Assembly (NCBI GenBank): GCA_030696775.1
Contig: JAUYRN010000032.1
Span: 1-64,000 of the forward strand
Reading direction: 5' to 3'
DNA from: Sulfuricurvum sp.
Lineage (GTDB): Bacteria > Campylobacterota > Campylobacteria > Campylobacterales > Sulfurimonadaceae
DNA: 64,000 nucleotides
In this document: positions 25,412-33,770 of the stretch, one piece after another
Layout: each line of letters opens with the position of its first letter
Numbering within the stretch: position 1 is the stretch's first letter
The notes under the pieces: model-generated
What the model was told of the DNA's origin: nothing
The model's input: the letters and a program-made list of their open reading frames with translations, nothing else
The model's database searches: none
Made by a program: the position numbers and the translations under genes

Positions 25412-26908
25412 ATGCAAAAGCGGACCAAAATAGTAGCTACGGTAGGACCATCTTCAGATAGTGTAGAAGTGTTATCACAGATGATACGGTCAGGGGTAAA
25501 TGTATTTCGTTTGAATTTTTCACACGGAACACATGACTATCATTCAAAAGTTCTTGCAAATATTCGTAGTTCAATGAATAAAACCGGATTAATTGTGGGT
25601 GTTTTGCAAGATATTAGCGGTCCAAAAATCCGAATTGGAGTCTTAAAGGAAGAATTTCATCTTCATCCGAAGGATAGGCTCGATTTTTATCGAGATCCGA
25701 TTGAGGGCGAGCGTATAGGTGAGCATCACTACACGGTGTCTATCAATGAAAACAGTATTTTAGACTTACTCAATGTAGGGGATTCCATCTATTTGCATGA
25801 TGGAAATATCAGAGCACGTATTGTGTCGTGTGAAGATAGATTTGTTCAAGCAGAAATTGAAAACAATGGGAAGTTAAATTCACGCAAGGGAATAAATTTT
25901 CCTAATACACGTTTGGGTATTGATATTTTGACCGCTAAAGATCGAGAAGACATGGCATGGGGAGTTGCCAATGGCGTTGATTTTATGGCAATCTCTTTTG
26001 TACAAAATGGATTGGATATGATTAGGGCACGTGAAATCGTTCGTTCTCTTGGCGGAGAGGTGCAACTGTTTGCTAAAATTGAAAAATTTGATGCGGTTGA
26101 AAATATTGATGATATTTTAGAACATTCAGACGGATTGATGGTAGCACGCGGTGATTTAGGGATCGAAGTTCCGTATTATCAAGTACCAACGATTCAAAAA
26201 ATGTTAATTCGTAAAGCCAATGAACGTTCAAAACCGGTAATTACGGCAACGCAGATGTTGCTTTCAATGACTCAAAATGAGACAGCAACTCGTGCTGAAA
26301 TTAGTGATGTAGCGAATGCTGTTTTAGATGGAACGGATGCGGTAATGCTCTCAGAAGAGTCAGCGGTAGGGGATAATCCGATTTTGGTGGTTGAGACAAT
26401 GGTAAATACCATACAATCGATTGAAGAAATCTATCCTTTTGATAAATTTGCTGAATTTAGACCACATGATCCAATGGATATTATTAACGAATCTGCTGTG
26501 CGATTGGGAGATGCGCTACATGCAGTAGGAATTATCGCGATGACAACCTCGGGGCAATCGGCAAAAAAGCTTGCCCGTTATCGCCCTGAAATGACTATTT
26601 ACGCGGCGACTCATGATGAACGTGTAGCACGACTATTAACCTTAGTATGGGGAGTGATTCCAGCCTACTTAACTAAAAAAGCAAAACTCGAAGAGATGCT
26701 GAGTGATATTATCAGTCGTGGATTAGCACGTAATATCATTGATAAAACACAGACCTATATTTTTACGGCAGGGGATCCCGTCGGGGTGCAAGGGACAACG
26801 AATCTTATTCGCATTTTAAGAGAACATGAGATTAGTTTTTTTGGCGCATCTAAAGTCTCATCTTCAAAATCGAAAAAAGTTCATGAAATTATTCCATCTC
26901 TGTTTTAA
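25412..26908 (+). CDS. pyk: Pyruvate kinase
   Basis: Pyruvate kinase converts phosphoenolpyruvate and ADP to pyruvate and ATP. From the ATG at 25412 the product is 498 residues. It starts KRTKIVATVGPSSDS and has FRLNFSHGTHDYH, DISGPKIRIG, LFAKIEKFDAVENI (catalytic Lys), VARGDLGIEVP, and TATQMLLSMTQNETATRAEISDVANAVLDGTDAVMLSEESA split over the active-site loops. The start has GGAGAAAGT immediately upstream; an in-frame ATG at 25397 and a TTG/ATG further up are less suitable. Not clustered with other glycolytic genes. Confidence 0.95.
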   Translation: MQKRTKIVATVGPSSDSVEVLSQMIRSGVNVFRLNFSHGTHDYHSKVLANIRSSMNKTGLIVGVLQDISGPKIRIGVLKEEFHLHPKDRLDFYRDPIEGERIGEHHYTVSINENSILDLLNVGDSIYLHDGNIRARIVSCEDRFVQAEIENNGKLNSRKGINFPNTRLGIDILTAKDREDMAWGVANGVDFMAISFVQNGLDMIRAREIVRSLGGEVQLFAKIEKFDAVENIDDILEHSDGLMVARGDLGIEVPYYQVPTIQKMLIRKANERSKPVITATQMLLSMTQNETATRAEISDVANAVLDGTDAVMLSEESAVGDNPILVVETMVNTIQSIEEIYPFDKFAEFRPHDPMDIINESAVRLGDALHAVGIIAMTTSGQSAKKLARYRPEMTIYAATHDERVARLLTLVWGVIPAYLTKKAKLEEMLSDIISRGLARNIIDKTQTYIFTAGDPVGVQGTTNLIRILREHEISFFGASKVSSSKSKKVHEIIPSLF

Positions 26909-26920
26909 TTGACTTTACGT

Positions 26921-27040
26921 ACATAGGGTGCTTTTCTTGAGAATTCAAAGATGCACAAGCTAAATGATCTAAAGTAAAAGCACCGCAATCTTTTGACGAA
27001 TGAAGTTTAGGGTTGAATTTTCAAGAAAAGCACTCTATGT
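26921..27040. repeat. Inverted-repeat element after pyk
   Basis: The left arm 26921-26948 and right arm 27013-27040 are 28 bases long and complementary with two mismatches (arm core GTGCTTTTCTTGA). A 64-base central segment without a gene separates them. The size (120 bases) and terminal repeats suggest a MITE or a solo mobile remnant. No clear target-site duplication was found at the edges. It could instead fold as a long RNA stem at the end of the pyk transcript. Confidence 0.6.
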
Positions 27041-27067
27041 GCATATGTTATGTAACGGAAGGTTTTG

Positions 27068-27158
27068 AATGTGGATTGACTTTTGCTTTATGGCAGATGT
27101 TGAGGGGGGAGCAAAAGTGTTGTTTCGTCGCGACCCCTCCCTCAAAAAAATCCACATT
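27068..27158 (+). other. Nested complementary segments upstream of cmoA
   Basis: AATGTGGATT (27068-27077) pairs with AATCCACATT (27149-27158). Inside, TTGAGGG (27100-27106) pairs with CCCTCAA (27139-27145). CTTTTGC (27080-27086) can alternatively pair with GCAAAAG (27111-27117), which would exclude or knot with the second pairing. The region has no gene and ends just before the cmoA promoter. It could be a small RNA or a structured element; it does not match SRP, 6S, tmRNA or riboswitch motifs I know. Confidence 0.45.
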
Positions 27159-27162
27159 TAGC

Positions 27163-27168
27163 TATAAT
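27163..27168 (+). promoter_or_regulatory. Predicted -10 element of cmoA
   Basis: TATAAT, ending 7 bases before the preferred cmoA ATG at 27176, so transcription would start at the ATG itself (leaderless). The ATG at 27167 overlaps the hexamer and therefore cannot be the start of a transcript from this promoter. Confidence 0.55.
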
Positions 27169-27175
27169 GGCACTT

Positions 27176-27892
27176 ATGAACACTGATACTCTTTTTACTA
27201 AACCTATTTCTAAGCAATTTGAATTTGATGCCGATGTAGCAGCTGTTTTTGATGATATGCTGAGCCGTTCTGTCCCTTTTTACAAAGAATCACAACAATT
27301 GACTAGTCGATTTTGTTGTAATGCTCTTAGTGAGGGAGGACGAGTTATTGATTTAGGATGCTCAACTGCGTCACTTCTTCTCCAAATTGAGCGAGGGGTG
27401 AGTACATCCGATAACTGTGAGCTGATTGGTATTGATAACTCTCATGCAATGATTGAGCATGCACACAAAAAACTTGAAGTTTATCAATCAAAGATCCATC
27501 TTGTAGAAGGGGATATTTTAGAATATCCTTTTGGACTAACACGAGCGATTGTATGTAACTATACCTTACAGTTTGTCCGTCCAATGATGAGAGAAAAATT
27601 GGTTCAAAAAATATATGACTCACTTGAAGAAGGGGGTGTTTTTATTTTTAGCGAAAAAGTGCTGAGTGAAAACGCTACACTTAACAAGCAGCTAATCGAT
27701 TGTTATTATGATTATAAAAAAGTTCAAGGCTACAGTGAATACGAAATTGTCCAAAAGCGTGAAGCCCTCGAAAACGTACTGATACCTTACACGGTAGAGG
27801 AAAACAGTGCAATGGTCAAAAAAAGTGGATTTTCAAGCTGTGATGTGTTGTTTCAGTGGGCAAATTTTGCCACTTTTATTGCGTGTAAATAA
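27176..27892 (+). CDS. cmoA: Carboxy-S-adenosyl-L-methionine synthase CmoA
   Basis: CmoA makes carboxy-SAM from SAM and prephenate for 5-oxyacetyl modification of uridine 34 in tRNAs. The 238-residue product begins MNTDTLFTKPI, matching the family DTLFxxPI start. It has FDDMLSRSVPFY, the SAM-binding VIDLGCSTASLLLQI, VCNYTLQFV and EEGGVFIFSEKV. The second ATG (27176) fits both the family N-terminus and the promoter position. cmoB is not in the window. Confidence 0.92.
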   Translation: MNTDTLFTKPISKQFEFDADVAAVFDDMLSRSVPFYKESQQLTSRFCCNALSEGGRVIDLGCSTASLLLQIERGVSTSDNCELIGIDNSHAMIEHAHKKLEVYQSKIHLVEGDILEYPFGLTRAIVCNYTLQFVRPMMREKLVQKIYDSLEEGGVFIFSEKVLSENATLNKQLIDCYYDYKKVQGYSEYEIVQKREALENVLIPYTVEENSAMVKKSGFSSCDVLFQWANFATFIACK

Positions 27893-27898
27893 CCCTGT

Positions 27899-28117
27899 TT
27901 ACCAAACTTTAGATGAGACTTCAGAATTTGAAGGGGTAAAAGCTTTTTTAACATCACTGTAGTTGAGTAGATTGTCGTCACATTTTTTATGATAATATCC
28001 TTGTGAATCATAAAACTCTTCACAATCATTGTAATAACGCATACTAACACCACGCTCATTGAAACATCCCGAAAACATTATCAATGCGAATAACCAAATT
28101 AGTATAAATTTTATCAT
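27899..28117 (-). CDS. Small lipoprotein, hypothetical
   Basis: From the ATG at 28117 the product is 72 residues with a lipoprotein signal (MIKFILIWLFALIMFSGC, lipobox FSGC with Cys18). The short mature region carries two cysteines and many Tyr/Asp (YYNDCEEFYDSQGYYHKKCDD), perhaps a disulfide loop. The family is not recognised. It lies 13 bases downstream of nth in the same orientation and ends 6 bases from the convergent cmoA. A longer start (28186) would overlap nth and lose the signal peptide. Confidence 0.65.
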   Translation of the reverse strand: MIKFILIWLFALIMFSGCFNERGVSMRYYNDCEEFYDSQGYYHKKCDDNLLNYSDVKKAFTPSNSEVSSKVW

Positions 28118-28130
28118 GAGAAATTGTATC

Positions 28131-28790
28131 TTATCTGGGTTTAAAGCTTTCCTTAGTTTTACAGTAGTTTTGTAAAAAACACCCATCCTCGCATTTTGGA
28201 TTTTTTGCGGTACAAATATAACGACCGAAGAGTACCATACCCTGATGCAACTGATGCAACCCTGTTTTGAATTTTTTGACCAAAGTGGCTTCGGTAGTGG
28301 CCGGGGTTAAGTCATCACTCAGACCCAGTCTGTGACTGACACGAAATACGTGTGTGTCTACGGCCATAAGATTGGCTTGTGTGTATTCGATTAAGACCAC
28401 ATGGGCTGTTTTTTGTCCAACACCTGCGAGGGTCATAAGTTCCTTTTCATCTAAGGGAATTTCTCCTCCATAAACATCCACGACTCTGTGGGCCATGGCA
28501 ATAAGGTTAACCGCTTTATTGTTGAAAAAAGAGCAGCTTTGGATGAGACTTTTGACATGAGTTAAATCGGCTTTTGCTAAAGCTTGCGGCGTTGGATATG
28601 ACTTAAAAAGTTCGGGTGTTATTAGGTTGACACGTTTATCGGTACATTGTGCAGAGAGAGCAACCGCGATGACTAATTCGTAGGCATTTTTATAGGTGAG
28701 TTCGGTTACGGCATCACTGTATTTATCTAATAGGATCTGCTTGATCTCTTCAATTTCTTTTTTGGTTGCTTTTTTCAAGGGAAGGTTCAA
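28131..28790 (-). CDS. nth: Endonuclease III
   Basis: Nth is a bifunctional DNA glycosylase/AP lyase removing oxidised pyrimidines. It has the HhH-GPD motif LAGVGQKTAHVVL with the catalytic Lys, the catalytic Asp in VDTHVFRVSHRLG, and the C-terminal 4Fe-4S Cys set (CTAKNPKCEDGCFLQNYC). No ATG gives a normal N-terminus. TTG at 28790 (or 28778) yields about 219 (215) residues, like E. coli Nth (211), and a TACAAT -10 at 28807-28812 argues against the longer form reaching 28904. Confidence 0.9.
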   Translation of the reverse strand: MNLPLKKATKKEIEEIKQILLDKYSDAVTELTYKNAYELVIAVALSAQCTDKRVNLITPELFKSYPTPQALAKADLTHVKSLIQSCSFFNNKAVNLIAMAHRVVDVYGGEIPLDEKELMTLAGVGQKTAHVVLIEYTQANLMAVDTHVFRVSHRLGLSDDLTPATTEATLVKKFKTGLHQLHQGMVLFGRYICTAKNPKCEDGCFLQNYCKTKESFKPR

Positions 28791-28806
28791 TCCATTTTTT
28801 TTTGGT

Positions 28807-28812
28807 ATTGTA
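28807..28812 (-). promoter_or_regulatory. Predicted -10 element of nth
   Basis: TACAAT on the minus strand in GATACAATACC, 16 bases upstream of the TTG at 28790. It supports a short leader and a non-ATG start for nth. Confidence 0.45.
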
Positions 28813-28889
28813 TCACCAATTTTTACACACCGAGAATACTTAAATAGATTAAAATGATTATTAATAAAGTACGTGTGAGAATTTTGTGT

Positions 28890-28895
28890 TACAAT
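28890..28895 (+). promoter_or_regulatory. Predicted -10 element of the tandem hybrid-kinase operon
   Basis: TACAAT in GTGTTACAATAAGCG, 41 bases before the TTG start of the first kinase, with AGGAG 5 bases ahead of that TTG. Confidence 0.5.
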
Positions 28896-28936
28896 AAGCG
28901 ACAAACGACTATGAATTTAGTAAACAGGAGCCTGTA

Positions 28937-30877
28937 TTGGAACTTAAAAAGTGGATTATGAATCTTTTTGGACATCGTGAGGATAAGGATGATCTCGATC
29001 ATAATATTGACAAAGAGCTTTTTTATAAAGTCTTAGATACAGATCCCAGTGCAATTTTATTTTTCACCAAAGAGAGTGGATGGATAGGAGCTAACAAAGC
29101 TTTTTTTAACTTAGTTCCAGTAAAAAACATTGAAGAACTTCGTACAAAATATGAAAGCATACGTGAGCTTTTTAGTGATGAAGATGAAGAAGTATTTACC
29201 GAATACGATAAAAGCTGGCTGGATTATATTCGTACCCATTGTCCTCATGGATATGGACTTGGTATTACGGATTCCGAAGGAAAGCGCCGCGCCATGTTAG
29301 CAACCTCAACCATGTTGCGTCAAGGATCAAGCGATTTGTATCTTTTACGATTGGAAGATAAAACAAGCGTTGTCAGTCTCAAAGAAGAAGTGGTACAGGT
29401 TGAAGCCCTTAAAACAAAATTTTTAGCGAATATCGGACATGAATTCAGAACACCTATGAATGGTATTCTAGGGTTTGTGGATCTTTTATCGAAAACTTCC
29501 CCTACGGATACGCAACTGGAATATATCCATTCAGTTCAGGGTTCTGCTCGAAATTTGATGTCCAATATTGAAAACTTGCTTGATCTGGCACAAATGCAAA
29601 CAGGGCGTTTAACTATCAGTAAGGTTGATTTTAACATTATTGCTGAAATGGAAGAGTTTGCCCTCGGCTGTGTCTCTCTAGGTAATGATAAAGGGGTTGG
29701 GGTTATGCTCTTTATTGACCCTAAGCTTCCAACGCACCTGACGGGAGATATTCGAAAAATCAAGCAAGCTCTTAGTAACCTTTACAATAATGCTTTAAAA
29801 TTCACGGCACCTGAAGGACGTATTACGATTGAAATTAAACTTCTGAAACGTAACACGACTGGCAGCAGCAATATTGGATTTAATGTTAAAGATACCGGTA
29901 AGGGAATTAGTAAAGGGGATCTTGGTTTTATTACACGGCCTTTTGTCTCCGGTGATCATGCGGACAATCGACTCGGTGTTGGATTGAGTCTTTCTCATGG
30001 ATTGATTAATCTCATGGGTGGTGAGCTAAAAATTACGAGCGAAGAGGGGCGTGGTTCATCGTTTAGTTTTGCATTGACACTTGAAGGTTCATCTGATCAG
30101 GCAATGCGAATGATTAATGAGCATAGTGTAAAAGTAGTGTTGTTGGATGAAAAACGTGTTGATGACGCCAACCATTTGACCAATTATCTACGCAGTTTTG
30201 GAGTAAGTGTAACGAAAACTCATTTGATTGACGAGACTATTTTTAACGATACGGATGCTGTCTATTTTATTGCTTCACAAGAAAAAAGCGATTGGATTTT
30301 AAAACTTTCATCGCTGAAGCGAACCTGTAAAACAGTTCTATTATTGGAACAGCATGAACGATTGTTAGCTCGGACGCTGCATGTCATTGATTACTCTTTG
30401 TCTAAACCTTTATTACCAACAAGTTTACTCGCTAATCTGGTAGAAGTTTTGCGTTTGACTCAAAAAGAAGTTCCTGTTATTGCCCAGTTACAACGAGGAA
30501 TCCATGCGTTGGTTGTTGAAGACAATTTGATTAATCAGCGGCTTATAAAACTTTTACTCAAAGAGTATGGATTAAGTGTTGTTACAACATCAAATGGAGA
30601 TGAAGCGGTAGAAGTATGTAGAAATCAACGTTTTGATATTGTTTTTATGGATATTGACATGCCGATTAAAGATGGTATTTTGGCAACACAAGAGATAAAA
30701 GCAGAAGAAGGAGCATCGCGAAGCGGACGAATGCCAATTATTGCATTAACGGCTTTGGCAATGGAAGGAGATCGTGAGTATATTCTTGAAAAAGGGCTGG
30801 ATGACTATCTTTCTAAGCCTCTTACTCGTGAAAAATTAGAGTATATTCTTCAAAAATATTTACACGTAGCAAAGTGA
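28937..30877 (+). CDS. Soluble hybrid histidine kinase (first of tandem pair)
   Basis: The 646-residue protein has no membrane segment. Order: a PAS-like sensor (about 28-145), HisKA with GHEFRTPMNGILGF (H168), HATPase_c with N box NLYNNALKFT, DTGKGIS and GVGLSLSHG. A degenerate receiver-like module lacking a phosphoacceptor (about 398-510) follows, then a true receiver with D572 in FMDIDMPIKDG. The start is a TTG with AGGAG. It is followed 12 bases later by a paralogue of the same layout. Signal and output are unknown; it could pass phosphate to an external Hpt/response regulator. Confidence 0.87.
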   Translation: MELKKWIMNLFGHREDKDDLDHNIDKELFYKVLDTDPSAILFFTKESGWIGANKAFFNLVPVKNIEELRTKYESIRELFSDEDEEVFTEYDKSWLDYIRTHCPHGYGLGITDSEGKRRAMLATSTMLRQGSSDLYLLRLEDKTSVVSLKEEVVQVEALKTKFLANIGHEFRTPMNGILGFVDLLSKTSPTDTQLEYIHSVQGSARNLMSNIENLLDLAQMQTGRLTISKVDFNIIAEMEEFALGCVSLGNDKGVGVMLFIDPKLPTHLTGDIRKIKQALSNLYNNALKFTAPEGRITIEIKLLKRNTTGSSNIGFNVKDTGKGISKGDLGFITRPFVSGDHADNRLGVGLSLSHGLINLMGGELKITSEEGRGSSFSFALTLEGSSDQAMRMINEHSVKVVLLDEKRVDDANHLTNYLRSFGVSVTKTHLIDETIFNDTDAVYFIASQEKSDWILKLSSLKRTCKTVLLLEQHERLLARTLHVIDYSLSKPLLPTSLLANLVEVLRLTQKEVPVIAQLQRGIHALVVEDNLINQRLIKLLLKEYGLSVVTTSNGDEAVEVCRNQRFDIVFMDIDMPIKDGILATQEIKAEEGASRSGRMPIIALTALAMEGDREYILEKGLDDYLSKPLTREKLEYILQKYLHVAK

Positions 30878-30889
30878 GGTTAGCTTGAT

Positions 30890-32806
30890 ATGAAGTACAC
30901 GAGTCTATTTGAAGATACATTTGCTCGCGAACTAGGAATGCTCACCTCCTGTGCGTCAACGCATGGTGACCCTTTCTTGTATACTAGCCTTGCCGGTGAA
31001 GTTGGTGGAAGCAACCAGCTTTTACTCAATTTCTTTGGAATAGAAGAGATAACTTCAATCGCTTCTATTGAGTTTTGGTTACATCCTCAAGGATTAGAAT
31101 TATCCTATATCCTTTCCAACTCAGGTGAATATCGCGGTAAAGCCAGTACAAATTCAAAAACGTATGAAGTTATGATCCGTACAGAGGTAATTGTTCTTGG
31201 AAATGAATTTGTTGTCGCCATCGTATTACGAGATACCTCAGCACTGGAGCGAGCTTTGCTTGCAGAACGTTATTTTCAACGGTTTAAAAAGAAACTTTTA
31301 ACCAACATATCGCACGAGTTTCGAACGCCAATGAACGCTATTATCGGTTTTGTTGATTTATTACATTCTAGTCCACTTAGCTCATGGCAACAAGAATATA
31401 TTGATATGGCAGGAAAGAGTGCCTCTTCAATGATGCGAAACATTGAAAATCTTTTGGAGCTTATGCAAGTTGAAGGAGGAGGTATTCAACCGAATTTACA
31501 TCCTTTTAATCCTTTTGATGTATACGAAAATTTTTCAATGCAGTTTAGTGAAATGCTTGATGCCAAAGAAATACGCTGGAGTGTTTTAATTGATCCTCGA
31601 TTACCATTAGAGATCATGGGTGATCAAGATAAGATCTTGACTATTCTTCGGAATCTAGTTCAAAATGCTATTAAATTTACTCCGCTGTCCGGTCAAGTCC
31701 TTCTTGAAATTTTAATTTTAAAACAAGAAGAAAACAAAATTGAAGTGGAATATGCTGTGAGTGATACTGGAGTTGGGATCGAGAGTGGACGGATGATAAC
31801 TCTGCTTCGACCCTTCTCATCAGCATGGGAAAATCAACGTCATGGGCAAGATGGAATGGGTGTTGGATTGAGCTTGAGTCATAAGTACATTGATATGATG
31901 GATTCCCATTTGATGCTAGCTTCCGAAGTGGGAAGAGGATCACGGTTTTCATTCCGGATCTCTCATGAAATTCATAATAATGCTCATTTATCGACTATAG
32001 AAGCTAAAAAGATCGCTTTTTACTCACATGAACCTCATTCGACACAGAGCGTTTTGTTGGAGAAATATCTAGATCTTCTTAAATTAAAAGTAATTTCTAT
32101 TTCCTCATTGGTGAATCCTGAGCTTAATTTTTGTGACGTTTTACTCATTGACGTCCCTCATCTTTCAGTATCACAGGTTGAATCTATTAAGGCAACGTAT
32201 CATAACTTACAAATAGTAGCAGTTTTGGATTCGAAATCCAAAGAGCAATTAGGGCATTTACGTAAAACGGCTGAAGCAACTATTATGACCCCTCTTTTAC
32301 CAAGTAGCCTGCACAAAGTATTCTCTATGTTAGGAAAAACAGTTTCACAAGAAAAACCTCTTGATGTAACAGTAGAGAGTAAACCTGAAGCTACCATAGA
32401 AAATGCAAAGATTTTGGTTGCTGAAGACAATCCCATTAATCTCAAATTACTTGAAACAATTTTACGGCAGCATAATTTTACGGTCACAGCCGTAGATAAC
32501 GGACAAAAAGCAGTCGATATTTATCTGCAAGAGTCCTTTGATCTAGTTTTAATGGATATCGATATGCCTGTTATGGATGGATTAACAGCAAATAGACTGA
32601 TTAAAGAAATTGACAAGCGTGATAAGCGAGGATTCACGCCTGTTATTGCACTCACTGCTCATGCATTGATTGGGGATCGTGAACGTATTATTCGTGCAGG
32701 TTTGGATGCTCACCTTGCAAAACCAATCGATAAAAACTTTTTATTGCAGACGATTGATCGCTATTTAGAACTCACCTATGAGAAGCGAAAAACATTAAGC
32801 GTTTAA
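30890..32806 (+). CDS. Soluble hybrid histidine kinase (second of tandem pair)
   Basis: This 638-residue paralogue of the preceding gene has the same module order: PAS-like N-terminus (about 30-120), HisKA with SHEFRTPMNAIIGF (H142), HATPase_c (NLVQNAIKFT, DTGVGIES, GVGLSLSHK), a degenerate receiver, and a C-terminal receiver with D556 in LMDIDMPVMDG. It has no membrane segment. Sensor sequences differ much more than the kinase cores, so the two probably read different cues and share a pathway or heterodimerise. The last gene of the pair is followed by a separate promoter. Confidence 0.87.
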   Translation: MKYTSLFEDTFARELGMLTSCASTHGDPFLYTSLAGEVGGSNQLLLNFFGIEEITSIASIEFWLHPQGLELSYILSNSGEYRGKASTNSKTYEVMIRTEVIVLGNEFVVAIVLRDTSALERALLAERYFQRFKKKLLTNISHEFRTPMNAIIGFVDLLHSSPLSSWQQEYIDMAGKSASSMMRNIENLLELMQVEGGGIQPNLHPFNPFDVYENFSMQFSEMLDAKEIRWSVLIDPRLPLEIMGDQDKILTILRNLVQNAIKFTPLSGQVLLEILILKQEENKIEVEYAVSDTGVGIESGRMITLLRPFSSAWENQRHGQDGMGVGLSLSHKYIDMMDSHLMLASEVGRGSRFSFRISHEIHNNAHLSTIEAKKIAFYSHEPHSTQSVLLEKYLDLLKLKVISISSLVNPELNFCDVLLIDVPHLSVSQVESIKATYHNLQIVAVLDSKSKEQLGHLRKTAEATIMTPLLPSSLHKVFSMLGKTVSQEKPLDVTVESKPEATIENAKILVAEDNPINLKLLETILRQHNFTVTAVDNGQKAVDIYLQESFDLVLMDIDMPVMDGLTANRLIKEIDKRDKRGFTPVIALTAHALIGDRERIIRAGLDAHLAKPIDKNFLLQTIDRYLELTYEKRKTLSV

Positions 32807-32844
32807 CGTTGATTAATTTGTATACGATATTGTTTTATTTGTAA

Positions 32845-32850
32845 TATAAT
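32845..32850 (+). promoter_or_regulatory. Predicted -10 element of the PEB4-type isomerase gene
   Basis: TATAAT in GTAATATAATTCGC, 31 bases before the ATG at 32882, preceded by a T-rich stretch (TTGTTTTATTTG). AAGGA lies upstream of the ATG. Confidence 0.65.
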
Positions 32851-32881
32851 TCGCTCAATCGAAGATTAGACAAGGACAACA

Positions 32882-33724
32882 ATGAGACGACAGTTTGGCG
32901 TATGGGTATTAGGGGTTTTATTAAGTGCAACAATTTCCAATGCAGCAGTTCTTGCAACGGTAAATGGTGATAACATCACATCAGATGAAGTGAACCGTGT
33001 ACTTATGGAAGGTACACAGGGGCGTTTTGACTCTTTGCCTGCAGATAAGCAAAATGAACTGCGTCAACGTATTATTGAGGGGATGGTTGCTCAGCAATTG
33101 GTATACGATGATGCTCAAAAAATAGGAATATTAGAATCCAAAGAATATAAGTCTGAATACCAAAAATTAGCAGAACGTATGAAAATGCAACTTGCAGCAA
33201 AAGTCTGGGAACAGCAGCAGTTTGATGCTATCAAAGTAGATGCCAAAGAAGTAAAAGCATATTATGATGCAAATACTGATGAATTTGTAGATAAAGAAAA
33301 AGTTCATGCTCGTCATATTTTAGTTAAAACTTCGGATGATGCAGAAGCTGTGATTAAAAGTCTAAAAGGTCTTAGCGGAGATAAGCTCAAAGCAGAATTT
33401 ATAGCTCAGGCAAAATCAAAATCAACAGGACCAAGTGCAGCTAAAGGTGGAGATCTAGGTTACTTCCCTCGTGGGCAAATGGTACCGTCATTTAATGATG
33501 CTGTATTTGCAATGAAAGAGGGTTCTATTTCATCCGATCCGGTACAGAGTCAATTTGGATATCATGTTATCTATCTCGAAGATAAAATGGCAGCAAAAAA
33601 GATGAGTTTTGATGAGGTTAAAAACTTTATTGAACAACGACTTAAGATGGATAAATTTAAAGTTTATATGGATAAAAAAATGTCCACATTGAAATCAAAA
33701 GCAAAAATTAACTATTCTAAATAA
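32882..33724 (+). CDS. Periplasmic parvulin-type peptidyl-prolyl isomerase, PEB4/SurA-like
   Basis: The 280-residue product has a signal peptide (about 1-21, ending SNA), a SurA N-like chaperone domain (ATVNGDNITSDEVNRVL onward) and a parvulin domain (about 137-235). That domain has KVHARHILVKT, GPSAAKGGDLGYFPRGQMVPSFNDAVF split over two strands, and VQSQFGYHVIYLED. It corresponds to the Campylobacter PEB4/Cj0596 type, which assists outer-membrane protein folding. As in Campylobacter, fba lies next to it, though here convergent. Confidence 0.9.
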   Translation: MRRQFGVWVLGVLLSATISNAAVLATVNGDNITSDEVNRVLMEGTQGRFDSLPADKQNELRQRIIEGMVAQQLVYDDAQKIGILESKEYKSEYQKLAERMKMQLAAKVWEQQQFDAIKVDAKEVKAYYDANTDEFVDKEKVHARHILVKTSDDAEAVIKSLKGLSGDKLKAEFIAQAKSKSTGPSAAKGGDLGYFPRGQMVPSFNDAVFAMKEGSISSDPVQSQFGYHVIYLEDKMAAKKMSFDEVKNFIEQRLKMDKFKVYMDKKMSTLKSKAKINYSK

Positions 33725-33741
33725 ATAATACTTCTCTTTTT

Positions 33742-33762
33742 CTTCCCGCGTTTGCGGGCAAG
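33742..33762. terminator. Bidirectional terminator / REP-like hairpin
   Basis: CTTCCCGC (33743-33750) and GCGGGCAAG (33754-33762) form a stem with one bulged base and a short TTT loop, between two convergent genes, with T-rich sequence on the left flank. The CCCGC/GCGGG core is shared with the REP-like repeat at 6887. Confidence 0.55.
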
Positions 33763-33770
33763 AAAATCAC

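Noticed and set aside
27060-27160. Candidate SRP RNA, 6S RNA or tmRNA upstream of cmoA
   Set aside because: The SRP GGAAGCAGC-type loop is absent, there is no 6S-like central bubble flanked by the usual conserved stems, and no tRNA-like end for tmRNA. Kept only as an unassigned structured region.
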